Source of the DNA: an uncultured bacterium
GTDB taxonomy: Bacteria > Actinomycetota > Aquicultoria > SKW223 > CALKMS01
DNA length: 6,770 nucleotides
Assembly (NCBI GenBank): GCA_938091145.1
Contig: CALKMS010000009.1
Location: 1-6,770, forward strand
Direction: 5' to 3'
Made by a program: the position numbers and the translations under genes. Each line of letters begins with the position of its first letter. Position 1 is the stretch's first letter. Under the pieces are notes generated by a model. It was not told the origin of the DNA. It ran no database searches and was given only the letters and a program-made list of their open reading frames with translations. Below are positions 6,441-6,770 of the stretch, in pieces.

Positions 6441-6514
6441 GTCATTGCGAGCGAGCCGTAAGGCGAGCGTGGCAATCTCTGAGATTGCTTCGTCGCTCCG
6501 CTCCTCGCAATGAC
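6441..6514. repeat. Two repeat units head-to-head forming a 74-bp hairpin
   Basis: A forward unit (6441-6479) meets an inverted unit (6480-6514). The outer ends GTCATTGCGAG and CTCGCAATGAC are exact complements. The centre CAATCTC-T-GAGATTG (6473-6487) is a perfect inverted repeat. The middle parts of the arms differ, so the stem would be bulged. This is the most complete MITE-like element in the cluster. Confidence 0.75.
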
Positions 6515-6724
6515 AGGGGAGAAAGATTGCTTCGTCCTGTTTTCGCCTTCGGCTCGCAGTCCTCGCAATGACACCTTTTTCCATAGCGTGGCAATCCCGT
6601 TCTTTGAGAGAAAAGGCACAATCCCTGGGATTGCTTCGTCGCTCCGCTCCTTCCGCCTTACGGCGGGCAGGCCACGCCTTTCGACGGGCAGGCGCAATGA
6701 CACCTTTTCTTGTCAAATCAACTT

Positions 6725-6760
6725 CTGAGATTGCTTCGTCGCTCCGCTCCTCGCAATGAC
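6725..6760 (-). repeat. Inverted repeat unit nearly identical to 6480-6514
   Basis: Bases 6724-6761 match 6478-6515 exactly over 38 bp, showing recent copying or gene conversion between units. This is the standard unit: GAGATTGCTTCG, CGCTCCGCTC, then CTCGCAATGAC. Confidence 0.8.
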
Positions 6761-6770
6761 ACGAAAGAAA

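Larger units (their letters stand above)
6357..6770. repeat. Cluster of dispersed GTCATTGCGAG...GCAATCTC repeat units
   Basis: At least six units or fragments are packed here, GC-richer than the genes. Forward units (GTCATTGCGAG to GCAATC) lie at 6391-6432 and 6441-6479. Inverted units (GATTGCTTCG to CGCAATGAC) lie at 6480-6514, 6524-6572, 6627-6701 and 6725-6760. A forward end fragment is at 6585-6605 and a worn piece at about 6357-6375. Such units occur in many unrelated bacteria and, translated, give the well-known spurious CHCEERSDEAI peptides. The open frames here on both strands are therefore repeat artefacts, not genes. No transposase is present, so any mobility would be non-autonomous. 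The array may continue past the right edge. Confidence 0.88.

Noticed and set aside
6354..6716. Minus-strand open frames of 120 and 103 codons, and plus-strand frames of 72 and 63 codons
   Set aside because: All are translations of the dispersed repeat units (CHCEERSDEAI-type peptides), present in several frames at once. This is typical of repeats, not of a gene.

Overview
The window reads as a stretch of chromosome from an AT-rich bacterium. It uses the standard genetic code: the MoxR-type gene ends in TGA and the others in TAA. All six recognisable genes lie on the minus strand, so transcription runs from high to low coordinates. The peptide deformylase, methionyl-tRNA formyltransferase and Shine-Dalgarno (SD) sites are bacterial. 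The sequence alone does not fix the phylum. The DUF1858 protein and the long peptide-coding dispersed repeats fit an anaerobe or an uncultivated candidate lineage, but that is inference.

In order of transcription: (1) def (5622-5095) and fmt (5085-4165), 9 bp apart, form the N-terminal formyl-methionine module. Fmt formylates initiator Met-tRNA and Def removes the formyl group from new proteins. (2) A 69-residue DUF1858 CxxC protein (4099-3890) has its own promoter-like sequence and strong SD. (3) A three-gene cluster follows: MoxR-type AAA+ ATPase (3814-2879), DUF58 protein (2879-1695) and TgpA-like membrane transglutaminase (1731 to the left edge, cut off). MoxR and DUF58 overlap as TGATG. 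DUF58 and the transglutaminase overlap by 37 bp. This is a widespread envelope module in which the ATPase is thought to act with the DUF58 protein on a membrane-bound transglutaminase/protease-like partner.

The transglutaminase has no stop inside the window and its gene fills bases 1-1731. Short open frames on the opposite strand there are shadows.

Upstream of def, 5623-6356 holds no recognisable intact gene. It contains a 30-bp direct repeat (5889-5918 and 5957-5986), a perfect 34-bp palindrome (6082-6115), and a weak possible coding relic. From about 6357 to the right edge lies a cluster of GC-richer dispersed repeat units with GTCATTGCGAG...GCAATCTC ends, in both orientations. These account for all the open frames in that part.

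Points for a second look: apparently leaderless starts for def and moxR, the perfect palindrome, the paired 30-bp repeats, and pairing-preserving changes at the centre of the dispersed repeats. I do not see a convincing new multi-gene system; the genes belong to known families.
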